A stretch of DNA of 64,000 nt from an uncultured Eubacteriales bacterium. GTDB lineage: Bacteria; Bacillota; Clostridia; Saccharofermentanales; Fastidiosipilaceae. Where the stretch lies: the NCBI GenBank assembly GCA_902373515.1, contig CABKML010000002.1:41012-105011 (forward strand), written 5' to 3'. Under the pieces are notes generated by a model. It made no database searches, was not told the DNA's origin, and saw only the letters and a program-made list of their open reading frames with translations. A program made the translations under genes and the position numbers. Shown here one piece after another: positions 28,032 to 37,096 of this stretch (position 1 is its first letter; the number at the start of each line of letters is the position of its first letter).

Positions 28032-28137
28032 AGCACTCGGTCTTAGAAATTAGTAGAAAACACGAAAGTAAAGAGCATAGCTAATCCAAAAAACTTACTC
28101 CCCGATTACCTGAGTGACTGATTTAAAAGACAGTGCT
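28032..28137 (+). ncRNA. structured 5' leader of ridA, unidentified
   Basis: AGCACT-GTCTT (28032-28044) pairs with AAGAC-AGTGCT (28127-28137) to close about 80 bases that contain two more possible helices (AATTAG/CTAAT and ACTC/GAGT). The result is a three-way-junction-like fold ending about 20 bases before the ridA ribosome site. It matches no riboswitch I recognise. It may be a cis-regulatory RNA or only a stable leader. Confidence 0.35.
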
Positions 28138-28165
28138 TAGCATCATAAAAAATATGGAGGAATTA

Positions 28166-28546
28166 ATGAGTATTAACGTATTAAGCTCGGACAAGGCGCC
28201 GGCAGCAATCGGACCTTATTCGCAAGCGACACAAGTAGGAAACACGGTTTATGTTTCCGGCCAATTACCGATCGACGCTCAAACGGGTACCATGCCGCAA
28301 AGCATCGCAGCTCAAACGACTCAAAGCCTGCAGAACATCGCCGCCATCCTGAAAGAAGCGGGAATGACAATGCAGAATGTTGTTCAGGCCACAGTTTTAT
28401 TGAGCGACATCAATGATTTCGGTGCCATGAACGAAGTGTACGGGAAATTTTTCCAAGCACCGTATCCGGCAAGAATGGCCTACCAGGTAGCCTGCTTACC
28501 GAAGAACGCCAAAGTGGAAATCGCGGTAATCGCCGCCGAAAAATAG
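28166..28546 (+). CDS. ridA: RidA/YjgF reactive intermediate deaminase
   Basis: 126 residues, start at ATG 28166 with GGAGG 5 bases upstream. It hydrolyses 2-aminoacrylate and related enamines or imines released by PLP enzymes, preventing damage. The signature near the C terminus, PARMAYQVACLPKNAKVEI, carries the arginine that holds the substrate carboxylate; GPYSQATQVGNTVYVSGQLP is the conserved N-terminal part. The next gene encodes a PLP-dependent lyase, the type of enzyme that generates its substrate. Confidence 0.95.
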   Translation: MSINVLSSDKAPAAIGPYSQATQVGNTVYVSGQLPIDAQTGTMPQSIAAQTTQSLQNIAAILKEAGMTMQNVVQATVLLSDINDFGAMNEVYGKFFQAPYPARMAYQVACLPKNAKVEIAVIAAEK

Positions 28547-28742
28547 GGAAGCTGACCGCTTGGATGGTTAGTTGACAACAGGAGCTTTGCTGTATCGTAT
28601 AAATGGCAGAAGCATAAAAACCACCAATTTATATGATAAATAGAATCAGCAGACGGCGCAAGAAAGCAACAACACGCTACATTCCCCGGAAAATCGGCCG
28701 GGAACGAAAAGCGTAAATAAATAAGAAATAGAGGCAAGAAAA

Positions 28743-29882
28743 ATGACAGGAATTAATACCGGCTTATTACACAATTATCCGGTAATAGATAAATACACGG
28801 GAGCATCATCCATCCCCAAATACCAGACATCGACATTCAGCCAAACAAAACTGAATGACGAAAGCAGACAATTTATGTACACCCGCTTCGGCAACCCGAC
28901 CGTCAAAGCCTTAGAAGAAGGCATGGCCTACTTATTCAAGTCTAAGTACGCCCTGGCATTTTCATCCGGAATGGCAGCCATATCCAACGTCTTAATGCTG
29001 GCCAAAACAGGCAGCCATATCATATTGCCGTTGGAAGTTTACGGCGGCACTTGCCAATTTGTCAGCACCATTCTCCCGCGCTTCGGTATCACAGCCTCCT
29101 TTGTCGACATGTCATCCTTAGCCGACATCGAAGCCCACATCCAACCGAACACCTGCATGATATACATCGAAACACCTTCCAACCCTTTGCTCAAGGTCAC
29201 GGATATCAAAGCCGTATGTGAATTGGCCAAAAAGCACAAATTACTCACAGTCTGCGACAACACATTCATGACGCCGCTTTACCAACGTCCCTTTGAACTG
29301 GGTGCAGACGTAGTCTTGGAAAGTGCCACCAAATTCATTAACGGCCACAGCGACGTAGTAGCCGGCGTTGTTGCCACCAATGACCAAAAAATTTACGAGC
29401 AAATGTACCTGTACCAGAAAAATTTCGGCGGCATCTTAGGCGTAGAAGACGCCTGGCTGATTTTGCGCGGCATGAAAACCCTGGGCATTCGCATGGAAAA
29501 ATCCGTTTATAATGCGCAGAAAATCGCCGAATTCCTCGAAACTAAAAAGAGTGTGAAAAAAGTCTACTATCCCGGCTTAAAGAGCCACGTCGGTCACGCA
29601 ATCCACATGAGCCAAGCGGCAAACGGTGGAGCTGTGTTATCATTTGTAGTAGATGAAAAATATGATTGTGATGAATTCGTCAGTAAGGTGCATATCCCCA
29701 TTCTGGCAGTAAGTCTGGGCGGCGTCGAGTCGATTTTGTCACATCCTGCAACCATGTCTCACGCCTGCCTGACCCCGGAAGAACGCGCCAAAGAAGGCGT
29801 CACAGATAATCTCTTCCGTCTCTCATGCGGCATCGAAGACTTGTCCGACCTGATCGACGATTTGGACCGGGCATTAAAGTAA
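28743..29882 (+). CDS. Cys/Met metabolism PLP-dependent lyase
   Basis: Cystathionine gamma-synthase / beta-lyase / methionine gamma-lyase family, 379 residues, cytosolic fold-type I homotetramer. The PLP lysine is Lys197 in ESATKFINGHSD; YTRFGNPTV and SSGMAAISN bind PLP phosphate, and IYIETPSNPLL and VCDNTF the pyridine ring. The N terminus is slightly shorter than in MetC. Members cannot be separated by eye into synthases and lyases. With ridA 196 bases upstream, a beta- or gamma-elimination activity on a sulfur amino acid is the likely role. Confidence 0.88.
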   Translation: MTGINTGLLHNYPVIDKYTGASSIPKYQTSTFSQTKLNDESRQFMYTRFGNPTVKALEEGMAYLFKSKYALAFSSGMAAISNVLMLAKTGSHIILPLEVYGGTCQFVSTILPRFGITASFVDMSSLADIEAHIQPNTCMIYIETPSNPLLKVTDIKAVCELAKKHKLLTVCDNTFMTPLYQRPFELGADVVLESATKFINGHSDVVAGVVATNDQKIYEQMYLYQKNFGGILGVEDAWLILRGMKTLGIRMEKSVYNAQKIAEFLETKKSVKKVYYPGLKSHVGHAIHMSQAANGGAVLSFVVDEKYDCDEFVSKVHIPILAVSLGGVESILSHPATMSHACLTPEERAKEGVTDNLFRLSCGIEDLSDLIDDLDRALK

Positions 29883-29895
29883 GGAGGGGATGGAA

Positions 29896-30924
29896 ATGTT
29901 GACTAAAAAGGAAAGATTGGAAAAAGTTTTTAGAGGTGAAACTCCTGATAGAATGCCTGTATCAGCTTGGCGTCATTTTACAGAAGATGAACATAGCGGG
30001 GCGAAACGTTGGGCAGATAAGTTGTTGGAATTTCAAGCAAAATATGATTGGGATTTCTTAAAGTTGCAGCCGCGTGCTTCACTGTTTTGCGAAGTTTGGG
30101 GCCAAAAATATGACTATGATAATTATGGAAAAAATGTAGTTGCACCTTGTACGGAACACTTGTTGGATTATGAAACATTGGGTTCGGATTTGGCAAAAAT
30201 TAAGCGAATTGATAACTCTACTGTTTTAGATGAGGCGGCAGAGGGTGTCAGTATTGCTGTAAAAGCATTGCCGGATGTGCCTGTTTTTCAAACTATATTC
30301 TGTCCGGGTGCGATTTTTGAAATGTTTTTCGGAGCGTTGCCGTCAGGTAGATACAGAGCAACTTCGCGTACCGGCGGTATTGTTGAAGCGATTACAAGAT
30401 ATCCGGAAGAAACAGCACTTGCAATGCAGAATATTACTGATACTTTAATTGCCTATGTGAAAAAACTGAAAGAGATTGGAACATACGGTATTTTCTATAG
30501 TTCAGCCGCTTTAGCAAGAGATGGTTATTTGACTTTGCCTGAGTGGGAAAAATATGTCAAGAAATATGACATTCAATTGATTGAAGCTATGAAACCTATG
30601 AAAGTTATGCTTCACACTTGCGGAATACATGCTAATCCTGAGCGCTTTGTTGCTTATCCGATTGATATCCTGCATTGGGCGGATTCGGCTGACGGTAATC
30701 CGAAATTGGCTGATTCAGCAGAATGGATAAAAAACATTGTACCGGCAGGCGGTTGTGATGAAAGACTCTTCGGTCAGAATAAGGCTGAGGAAATTGCAGA
30801 GCTGTCAGCAGCTACATTAAGAAAAATGGGAAAACGTCCTTTTGTTTTATGTCCCGATTGTTCCTTGTCGGTAAAAACTACGGATGAAGAAATTAAGGCT
30901 TTTAGGAATTCAGTTGAACGCTGA
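29896..30924 (+). CDS. uroporphyrinogen decarboxylase-fold protein
   Basis: 342 residues from ATG 29896, which is 8 bases after AGGAGG (ATG 29890 abuts the site). The start TKKERLEKVFRGETPDRMPV is typical of the UroD/MtaA/MtbA group rather than of true heme-pathway HemE; the region lacks other heme genes. C-terminal segments are VMLHTCGIH, DILHWADSADGNPKLAD and LCPDCSLSVKTTDEEI. Such proteins often act as methyltransferases or dealkylases on corrinoid or thiol substrates. Codon use turns sharply AT-rich here compared with the lyase before it, suggesting that this gene and the next were added from elsewhere. Confidence 0.75.
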   Translation: MLTKKERLEKVFRGETPDRMPVSAWRHFTEDEHSGAKRWADKLLEFQAKYDWDFLKLQPRASLFCEVWGQKYDYDNYGKNVVAPCTEHLLDYETLGSDLAKIKRIDNSTVLDEAAEGVSIAVKALPDVPVFQTIFCPGAIFEMFFGALPSGRYRATSRTGGIVEAITRYPEETALAMQNITDTLIAYVKKLKEIGTYGIFYSSAALARDGYLTLPEWEKYVKKYDIQLIEAMKPMKVMLHTCGIHANPERFVAYPIDILHWADSADGNPKLADSAEWIKNIVPAGGCDERLFGQNKAEEIAELSAATLRKMGKRPFVLCPDCSLSVKTTDEEIKAFRNSVER

Positions 30925-30970
30925 AATTCAATTGAATTAATAAAAAAATAATTAAATTTCGGAGGATAAA

Positions 30971-32212
30971 ATGAGTATTGCAGCAATTATTACCTGCATT
31001 GTATTTGTACTAACGGTACTTTTACTGGTCTTTCAACCTATATCTGTTATTATTACAGGTGCCGCTATACCGGCTATTTTAGCTTCATGCGGTATTATCA
31101 GTCCTAAAACTGCATATGCGGATTTTTCTAATACGACAGTAGTTTTTGTAGTTGTATTTTGTATTATCGGCGAGGCTTTTTTCAAAACCGGTCTGGCAGA
31201 CTATTTAGGTACAAAAGTTATTGGCCTTTTGGGAAAAAATGAAAAAGGTTTATTGTTGGGAACAGGTATTGTTACCGGCGGTTTATCGGGATTCTTAAAT
31301 GATACCGGTTCTACAGCCTGCATGATGCCGATTGTCAGCTCAATGGCTAAGAAGTCCGGAATAAAACGTTCGAAGCTTCTTTTGGCTCTTTCGTTTTTCG
31401 CTTCTTTAGGCGGTACATTGACTTTGGCAGGAACTACTCCTCATATTGTTGCTAACGGAATTATGAAAGAGGCTGGTTTACGCGAGTTTACGTTCTTTGA
31501 ATATACTAAATTCGGTATTCCTTTGTTAATTATCGGTATTATATATATGATGTTTTGGGGTGCTAAATTATTGCCCAATACGGATGATGGCATAACTATT
31601 GAAAATGATAAATTTGAAAAACGTTATAAAAAGATGCCTATTTGTGCCGCTATTTTCGTTTTGACGATCGTTGCTATGGCTTCAGGCGTTGTTCCTATTG
31701 CTGTTGCCGGTGTTTTCGGTGCAATTTTAGTTGTTTTAACCGGATGTATAACGGTAAAAGAGGCCTTAAAGGTAACTCCTGTTTCCACTATATTCCTTGT
31801 CGGCGGAATTTTTCCTCTGAGTTCAGCTTTAGTTAAGACCGGTGCGGCCAAATATATTGTGGGTATTTTAGCGCCGTATCTTTCAAGTTTGCCCCCGCTT
31901 TTACTGTTGTTTGCCATTGCAGCTTTGCAAATTATAACAACTCAATTCTTAATGAATTCTTCTGCGACAGTTTTGGTTTTGCCGATAGCCATTATGTGCT
32001 GTGAAGCTGCCGGTATTAATCCGTTGGCAGGAGCTATGATTGTTAGTATCTGTGCCTCTGCAGCCTTTGCTTCACCTTTTGGTTCGGGTAATAACTTGAT
32101 TGTTATGGAAGCCGGTGGTTATTCCATAAAGGATTACGTTAAATGCGGGTTGCCCCTGTGCGTAATCTTCGGAATTGCTACAACCTTACTTTGCTATTTC
32201 TTCTATATCTGA
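30971..32212 (+). CDS. SLC13/ArsB-type anion or carboxylate carrier
   Basis: 413 residues with about 11-12 hydrophobic segments. It belongs to the ion-transporter superfamily (SLC13, CitMHS, NhaD, ArsB). Two hairpin-loop repeats are recognisable: GFLNDTGSTACMMPI with ALSFFASLGGTLTLAGTTPH, and TQFLMNSSATVLVLPI with AAFASPFGSGNNL. Each holds the Asn-Ser/Asp-Thr substrate loops. TCGGAGG precedes the ATG. It is likely the uptake or export protein for the substrate of the UroD-like and lyase enzymes upstream. A terminator follows inside a dispersed repeat. Confidence 0.8.
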   Translation: MSIAAIITCIVFVLTVLLLVFQPISVIITGAAIPAILASCGIISPKTAYADFSNTTVVFVVVFCIIGEAFFKTGLADYLGTKVIGLLGKNEKGLLLGTGIVTGGLSGFLNDTGSTACMMPIVSSMAKKSGIKRSKLLLALSFFASLGGTLTLAGTTPHIVANGIMKEAGLREFTFFEYTKFGIPLLIIGIIYMMFWGAKLLPNTDDGITIENDKFEKRYKKMPICAAIFVLTIVAMASGVVPIAVAGVFGAILVVLTGCITVKEALKVTPVSTIFLVGGIFPLSSALVKTGAAKYIVGILAPYLSSLPPLLLLFAIAALQIITTQFLMNSSATVLVLPIAIMCCEAAGINPLAGAMIVSICASAAFASPFGSGNNLIVMEAGGYSIKDYVKCGLPLCVIFGIATTLLCYFFYI

Positions 32213-32242
32213 TATTATGCCCGAAAAAATTTCGGAGTATAG

Positions 32243-32435
32243 CCGTCGGAAATAGGCTCCCCAATTTATCTGAAAGCTTCTTATCTTAATGATGAGAAGC
32301 TTTTTTCTTGCCTGAAAAGTTGCAGAAACACCCGCTCCGGAAGTGCTCTTGTAGAAATGGATAATTGTATATATTACACAACAGCCTTGTGCCAATTGTA
32401 TAAAAATTACCAAAAAGTAGAAGATATATTGTATA
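32243..32435 (+). repeat. dispersed intergenic repeat, copy 1 (about 195 bp)
   Basis: It aligns with 50526-50720 over its whole length with scattered changes. Shared blocks include CCAATTTATCTGA, CTTCTTATCTTAATG, GCTTTTTTCTTGCC and AATTGTATATATTACACAAC. It contains a strong terminator hairpin in its first third and an AT-rich TTGTAT-rich end. It abuts the truncated peptidase gene at 32440. Confidence 0.8.
32273..32306 (+). terminator. intrinsic terminator within the repeat
   Basis: AAAGCTTCTTATC pairs with GATGAGAAGCTTT (one mismatch) and is followed by a T-run. It ends the ridA-to-carrier transcript. Confidence 0.8.
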
Positions 32436-32439
32436 TAAC

Positions 32440-32742
32440 GCTCATTTGGATTATCACGACGGTACACCGGCAACAGTAAACCATTCAGAGCCTACGAAAT
32501 TAGGCCAGGAAGTTGCGCGAGAAATTTTCCATGAGGGGTTAATTACCGATTTCCCGCGTGTCATGGGCGGCGAGGATTTTGCTAAATATTTGACGCATAT
32601 TCCCGGTTGCTTTATGCTGTTGGGCTGCGCTCCGGCATCAGGACATTTTGCCCAACATGATGAACATTTCAATTTGGACGAAAGAGCTTTACCGTTGGGT
32701 GTAGAATACTTTGTTACTTATGCGAAAAAGTATTTAAGCTGA
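32440..32742 (+). pseudogene. C-terminal remnant of an M20 amidohydrolase
   Basis: About 100 residues in one frame that match only the end of M20D peptidases: LDYHDGTPATVNHSEPTKLG, VMGGEDFAKYLTHIPGCFML and a HDEHFNLDERALPLG close. The first ~290 residues expected, including all metal ligands of the catalytic domain except those near the end, are missing. The dispersed repeat occupies the place where they would be. There is no start codon with a ribosome site. The fragment is therefore a broken gene cut by an insertion or recombination at the repeat. Confidence 0.85.
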
Positions 32743-32842
32743 TTAGGCTTTTTGCTGTCCGAACTATTTGCAAACCTAAACTCCCTGCCATTTGGCGGGG
32801 AGTTTTGCATTGGCTTATCAGCTTAATGATTGATTCGAAAAA

Positions 32843-33733
32843 TCAGCCATCATAGTAATTAGCTTGTTTTTGCAAACACTGCTTGCGGAATTCGCTCGGG
32901 CATAAACCGTATTTCTTTTTGAAGACCTGCGAAAAATAAAGCGGATTGTCAAATCCGACTTCCTTAGCGATGCTTTTGATCGGCACATCCTGATTGTTGA
33001 GAAATTCCAAGGAACGCTCTAACCTTAAATTGTTGAGGTAGGTGCAGGGGTTAAGGCCAATTTCGTCGGTGAAAAGATGACTGAAATAACTTCTGCTCAA
33101 ACTTAGACAAGCGGCGACATATTCAATCGTTAAGTTCTTTTTATAATTAGCACGCATAAGTTCTACCGCCCGCTTAATATACTCCCTTTGCGGCGAAGCG
33201 GTAATGAATTCCAATTCTTCGTGAATAGGCTGGGTTTTTGTCAGCTGATCGAGAATTAAATAGGCGAAACCGATCAACTTGAAATACGAGGCTGAAGCAT
33301 TCTGCATTATTCCTTGCATCAACGATTCCAAAGGATAGACATCGTTCTGGTTGGACAAATCAGCGTATACCGGATTATTCATGTCAAAATAATTTCCTTG
33401 CAGCAACTTTTGCAAACAAGTACCGTCAAATTCAATCCAGGTGTATTCCCAGGGATTGTCATTAGTGAAATATTTTACTTGCACATCAGGGATAATCAAA
33501 AATCCTTCGTGCGCCGAAACCGGATGCGTGCAAACAAGCTTGTCGCTTTTGGAATAAACTTGGATGAATCCGTTGCCGGAGTGCACATAGTGAAATAAAA
33601 AATGTGATCTTATATATGGTCCGAAACTATGTCCGGGTCGACATTGCTCTTTACCGACATTATACAATATCAGGTCGCTATAATTTTGACGAGCATAATT
33701 AAAAGTTATGCGGTTACTTTCCTGCTTTAACAT
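32843..33733 (-). CDS. AraC-family transcriptional regulator
   Basis: 296 residues. The N-terminal cupin-like sugar-sensing domain spans about residues 20-140 (for example FLFHYVHSGNGFIQV and FLIIPDVQVKYFTNDN). Two helix-turn-helix units follow at about 190-285: IEYVAACLSLSRSYFSHLF and IKSIAKEVGFDNPLYFSQVF. It is divergent from the alpha-galactoside importer operon, a standard arrangement for its activator (MsmR/RafR type). The 266-base gap between them holds AT-rich sequence with several -10-like hexamers but no promoter I can assign firmly. Confidence 0.9.
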   Translation of the reverse strand: MLKQESNRITFNYARQNYSDLILYNVGKEQCRPGHSFGPYIRSHFLFHYVHSGNGFIQVYSKSDKLVCTHPVSAHEGFLIIPDVQVKYFTNDNPWEYTWIEFDGTCLQKLLQGNYFDMNNPVYADLSNQNDVYPLESLMQGIMQNASASYFKLIGFAYLILDQLTKTQPIHEELEFITASPQREYIKRAVELMRANYKKNLTIEYVAACLSLSRSYFSHLFTDEIGLNPCTYLNNLRLERSLEFLNNQDVPIKSIAKEVGFDNPLYFSQVFKKKYGLCPSEFRKQCLQKQANYYDG

Positions 33734-33999
33734 ATCTTCTAAGTGCCTTCTTTTTCCCTAAATATCCACCATATTCCGACTTTATTATAATATAGAAAAA
33801 GTGCGGAAGAAACAGGAATAAGCACAAATTTTTATATGGAACATACATTTACATATACTCTGTATTATGCACTTAGTATAACATTCTAGGTGTAACAAGG
33901 CTTGTAATTGTGCAAATGCTTGAAAAATTATGCAATTTATCAGATGTGCTGTTCGAGCAAAATAAAAAAGAGATTACAAGTTAAGCATAGGAGGTCCTT

Positions 34000-35259
34000 A
34001 TGAAGTGCTTAAAAAAGTTATGTGCTGTTTCCATGTCCTTGCTATTAGCTTTAGGAATAACCGCTTGTTCCGGAACAGGGAAAGCTAAAACATTAAATGT
34101 AAATATTTGGGATGAGAACCAACGTCCAGGCATTCAAGAAATTTTGAAAGATTTTACAGCTAAAACAGGCATAAAAACGGAAGTAACCGTTGTTGACTGG
34201 CGCAATTACTGGACACAACTTTCAGCAGGCGCCAGCGGCGGTCAATTGCCAGATGTCTTTTGGATGCACTCCAATGAATCGCAGAAATATATGGCAAACG
34301 GTTTGCTTATGGACTTGACAGATAAAATTGCCAAATCTAAGTTGGTGAAAATGGAAAATTATCCGGCCGATGTTGCCGGCTTATATTCTCTTAACGGTAA
34401 GCAATACGCTGTACCGAAAGATGTAGACACAATTGCCTTGTGGTACAACAAAACCATGTTTGAAAAAGCCGGTGTAGCATGTCCGACAGATGATTGGACA
34501 TGGGATGACCTGTATAAGGCAGCCCAAAAAATTACCGACAAGAAAAACAATAAATATGGCTTCGTTATGCAGCCTGATAGTTGTCAAGCCGGTTATTACA
34601 ATTTGATTTACGACAAAAATGGTACCGTTATCACCGAAGACAAGAAAAAATCAGGATTTAGCCAACCTGAAACAGTAGAAGCTATTAAATTCTGGCAAAA
34701 AATGGTAGAAGAAGTAATGCCGCCACTAAGCATAATTACTGAAAATAGAGAAGAAGGCTGTATGCAAAACGGCTTAGCAGCCATGAGCTTGCAAGGCTCT
34801 TGGATGTTACCGGCTTTTGAAAAGAATGAGTATATTGCCAAAAACTTTGCTATTGCCAAATTACCTAAAGACGCTAAGACCAACAAACGTGTATCTATTT
34901 ACAACGGTTTAGGCTGGGCGATTGCCGCTAACACCAAGTTACCGAATGAAGCTTGGCAATTAGTCGAATATTTGGGTAGTAAAGAAGCTCAACTGAAACA
35001 AGCGGATTTAGGCGTTACTATGTCTGCTTACAAGGGCACATCCGACAATTGGGTAAAACGCGCCAAGATATTCGATATTAAACCGTACTTAGAAATGATG
35101 AAAGACACAGTTATCCGTCCATATTCCAAGAACACGGTTGTTTGGGAGAACAGCTTAATCGAATTTATGACAAAAATGTATAACAAGGAATTAAGCCCGG
35201 AAGATGCATGTAAGCAATTCGCCGAGAAAATGAACGGCATTTTAGCAGAAGAAAAATAA
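34000..35259 (+). CDS. alpha-galactoside ABC transporter binding lipoprotein
   Basis: 419-residue family-1 solute-binding protein. Lipobox ITAC gives a lipidated Cys23. The mature domain begins LNVNIWDENQRPGIQEIL; AVPKDVDTIALWYNKTMFE and LQGSWMLPAF are typical of sugar-binding MsmE-like proteins. TAGGAGG is 6 bases before the ATG. The substrate is inferred from the GH36 alpha-galactosidase at the operon end: raffinose, melibiose or similar. A hairpin directly after the gene should make it more abundant than the permeases. Confidence 0.9.
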   Translation: MKCLKKLCAVSMSLLLALGITACSGTGKAKTLNVNIWDENQRPGIQEILKDFTAKTGIKTEVTVVDWRNYWTQLSAGASGGQLPDVFWMHSNESQKYMANGLLMDLTDKIAKSKLVKMENYPADVAGLYSLNGKQYAVPKDVDTIALWYNKTMFEKAGVACPTDDWTWDDLYKAAQKITDKKNNKYGFVMQPDSCQAGYYNLIYDKNGTVITEDKKKSGFSQPETVEAIKFWQKMVEEVMPPLSIITENREEGCMQNGLAAMSLQGSWMLPAFEKNEYIAKNFAIAKLPKDAKTNKRVSIYNGLGWAIAANTKLPNEAWQLVEYLGSKEAQLKQADLGVTMSAYKGTSDNWVKRAKIFDIKPYLEMMKDTVIRPYSKNTVVWENSLIEFMTKMYNKELSPEDACKQFAEKMNGILAEEK

Positions 35260-35266
35260 TAATAAT

Positions 35267-35300
35267 GGAAGTTACCTTTAAGGTAACTTCCTCCTTTTTT
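35267..35300 (+). terminator. intra-operon partial terminator
   Basis: GGAAGTTACCTT and AAGGTAACTTCC form a perfect 12-bp stem followed by TCCTTTTTT. Located between the binding-protein and permease genes, it probably reduces downstream expression and stabilises the upstream mRNA. Confidence 0.75.
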
Positions 35301-35320
35301 ATAAAGGAGGAGCAGAGGAA

Positions 35321-36211
35321 ATGTTAACTTTAACTAAGAAAAAAGCTAGGGAACAATTTGTTTGGGGTTGGGCGTTAATATTGCCAACAATCATCGGATT
35401 GGTAATCCTGAATATAATTCCAATATTTCAAACTATTTATTTAACTTTTTTCAAGACAGGCGCCTTTGGACTTAATAATATATTTATAGGCTTAGCGAAC
35501 TATAAAAAGGCCTTTAACGATGTCATAATATTAAAAGCTATAAGAAACACTTTTATTTATATGCTGTTGGAAGTTCCGGCTTCAATCATAATTTCCTTGC
35601 TGTTAGCCTTTATTTTGAACCAAAAAATGAAATTACGCGGATTTTACCGCACAGTGATTTTCTTGCCGATGGTGGCGGCTCCGGCAGCCGTAGCCATGGT
35701 GTGGAAATGGCTGTATAACACGGAATTCGGCTTGATTAATCATATTTTTCATATAAATGTCAGTTGGCTGACCGATTCTCGCATTACCCTGGTTTCAGTT
35801 GCTATTATCGGAATCTGGTCGGCAATCGGCTACAATATGGTCTTATTCCTCGCAGCCTTACAAGACGTTTCTAAAGACTATTATGAGGCGGCGGAATTAG
35901 ACGGTGCAAGTAAGTTTATGACATTTTACAAAGTGGTTTTGCCGATTATTTCACCGACCATCTACTTTGTTCTGGTGACGCGCATAATTGCAGCCATGCA
36001 GGTCTTTGATAACATATACATGGTCATGGATATGACCAATCCGACAATAGATAACACGCAATCTTTGGTTATGCTGTTTTTCCGCTACTCATTTGTCGAA
36101 GGTAACTGGGGTTACGGTTCAACCATAGCAATTATATTGCTCATAATCGTCTTGTTTATAACTCTATTACAACGTGGATTTGAAAGAAAATGGGTGTTCT
36201 ATGATGACTAA
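35321..36211 (+). CDS. ABC transporter permease, MsmF type
   Basis: First membrane subunit of the alpha-galactoside importer, 296 residues. About six hydrophobic segments; the EAA loop DYYEAAELDGASKFMTFYKV lies near residue 190. AAAGGAGGAG is upstream of the ATG. The end overlaps the start of the second permease by about ten bases. No ATPase gene is in the operon, as is common when a shared MsmK-like ATPase serves several importers. Confidence 0.9.
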   Translation: MLTLTKKKAREQFVWGWALILPTIIGLVILNIIPIFQTIYLTFFKTGAFGLNNIFIGLANYKKAFNDVIILKAIRNTFIYMLLEVPASIIISLLLAFILNQKMKLRGFYRTVIFLPMVAAPAAVAMVWKWLYNTEFGLINHIFHINVSWLTDSRITLVSVAIIGIWSAIGYNMVLFLAALQDVSKDYYEAAELDGASKFMTFYKVVLPIISPTIYFVLVTRIIAAMQVFDNIYMVMDMTNPTIDNTQSLVMLFFRYSFVEGNWGYGSTIAIILLIIVLFITLLQRGFERKWVFYDD

Positions 36212-37049
36212 CAAAGTAAATTACAAATTGATTTCACAAAACAAGAAAATCATCTTACATATAGCCTTAATTTTAGTAAGCGTAGTAATGATACTGCCGT
36301 TTCTGTGGATGTTTTTGACGGCATTTAAGACCCAAACGGAAGTTACACAGATCAACCCTTTCGTCTTTTTCCCGAAAAAATTTCAGACAGAAGCATTTGT
36401 GAATGTTTTTCATAATTACGATTGGATCTTACTTTACACTAATACACTATTATTTATGTTTTGGCGTTGCATATGTGCCGTCGTTACTGCCAGCATGGCG
36501 GGATATGCCTTCGGTCGCTTGAAATTTCGCGGTAAAAACATCGCATTCAGTTTGGTTTTGCTGCAAATGATGGTACCGTCGCAAATCTTCGTCATTCCGC
36601 AATATGCCATGGTCAGCCGTCTGGGTCTGAACAACACGATGCTTTCGTTAGTTTTCCCGGGATTAGTTACAGCCTTCGGTACCTTCCTGTTAAGGCAAGT
36701 TTATCGCAACTTACCGAAAGAATTAGAAGAAGCAGCAATTTTAGACGGTTGTAACATCGGCCAAAGATTCCTTTTCGTCATGGCGCCTTTGACTAAACCG
36801 GCACTGATTGCTCTGACCATATTCACAGCTTTATTTGCCTATAAAGATTTGATGTGGCCGATGGTTGTTGCTTCCAAGAAAAATATTTTGACGTTAGCAC
36901 CTGCACTTGCTAAAATGCAAGGCCAGTTTGCTACAAAATATCCTGATTTGATGGCAGCCGCATTATTGGCCAGCATACCGATGATCGCAGTATATATCTT
37001 ATTCCAGCGAAAATTCATGGCGAGTATCGCCAGAACCGGTGGCAAATAA
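36201..37049 (+). CDS. ABC transporter permease, MsmG type
   Basis: Second membrane subunit, 282 residues from ATG 36201; ATG 36204 is equally possible, and neither has a strong ribosome site, so translation is probably coupled to the first permease. The EAA loop is ELEEAAILDGCNIGQRFLFV. The hydrophobic N-terminal segment is LHIALILVSVVMILPFLW. It is followed 47 bases later by the alpha-galactosidase gene. Confidence 0.9.
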   Translation: MMTNKVNYKLISQNKKIILHIALILVSVVMILPFLWMFLTAFKTQTEVTQINPFVFFPKKFQTEAFVNVFHNYDWILLYTNTLLFMFWRCICAVVTASMAGYAFGRLKFRGKNIAFSLVLLQMMVPSQIFVIPQYAMVSRLGLNNTMLSLVFPGLVTAFGTFLLRQVYRNLPKELEEAAILDGCNIGQRFLFVMAPLTKPALIALTIFTALFAYKDLMWPMVVASKKNILTLAPALAKMQGQFATKYPDLMAAALLASIPMIAVYILFQRKFMASIARTGGK

Positions 37050-37096
37050 GCTCAAAATAAAGTTGAACTATTCCCAGCATAGCGTAGGAGGCAAAA

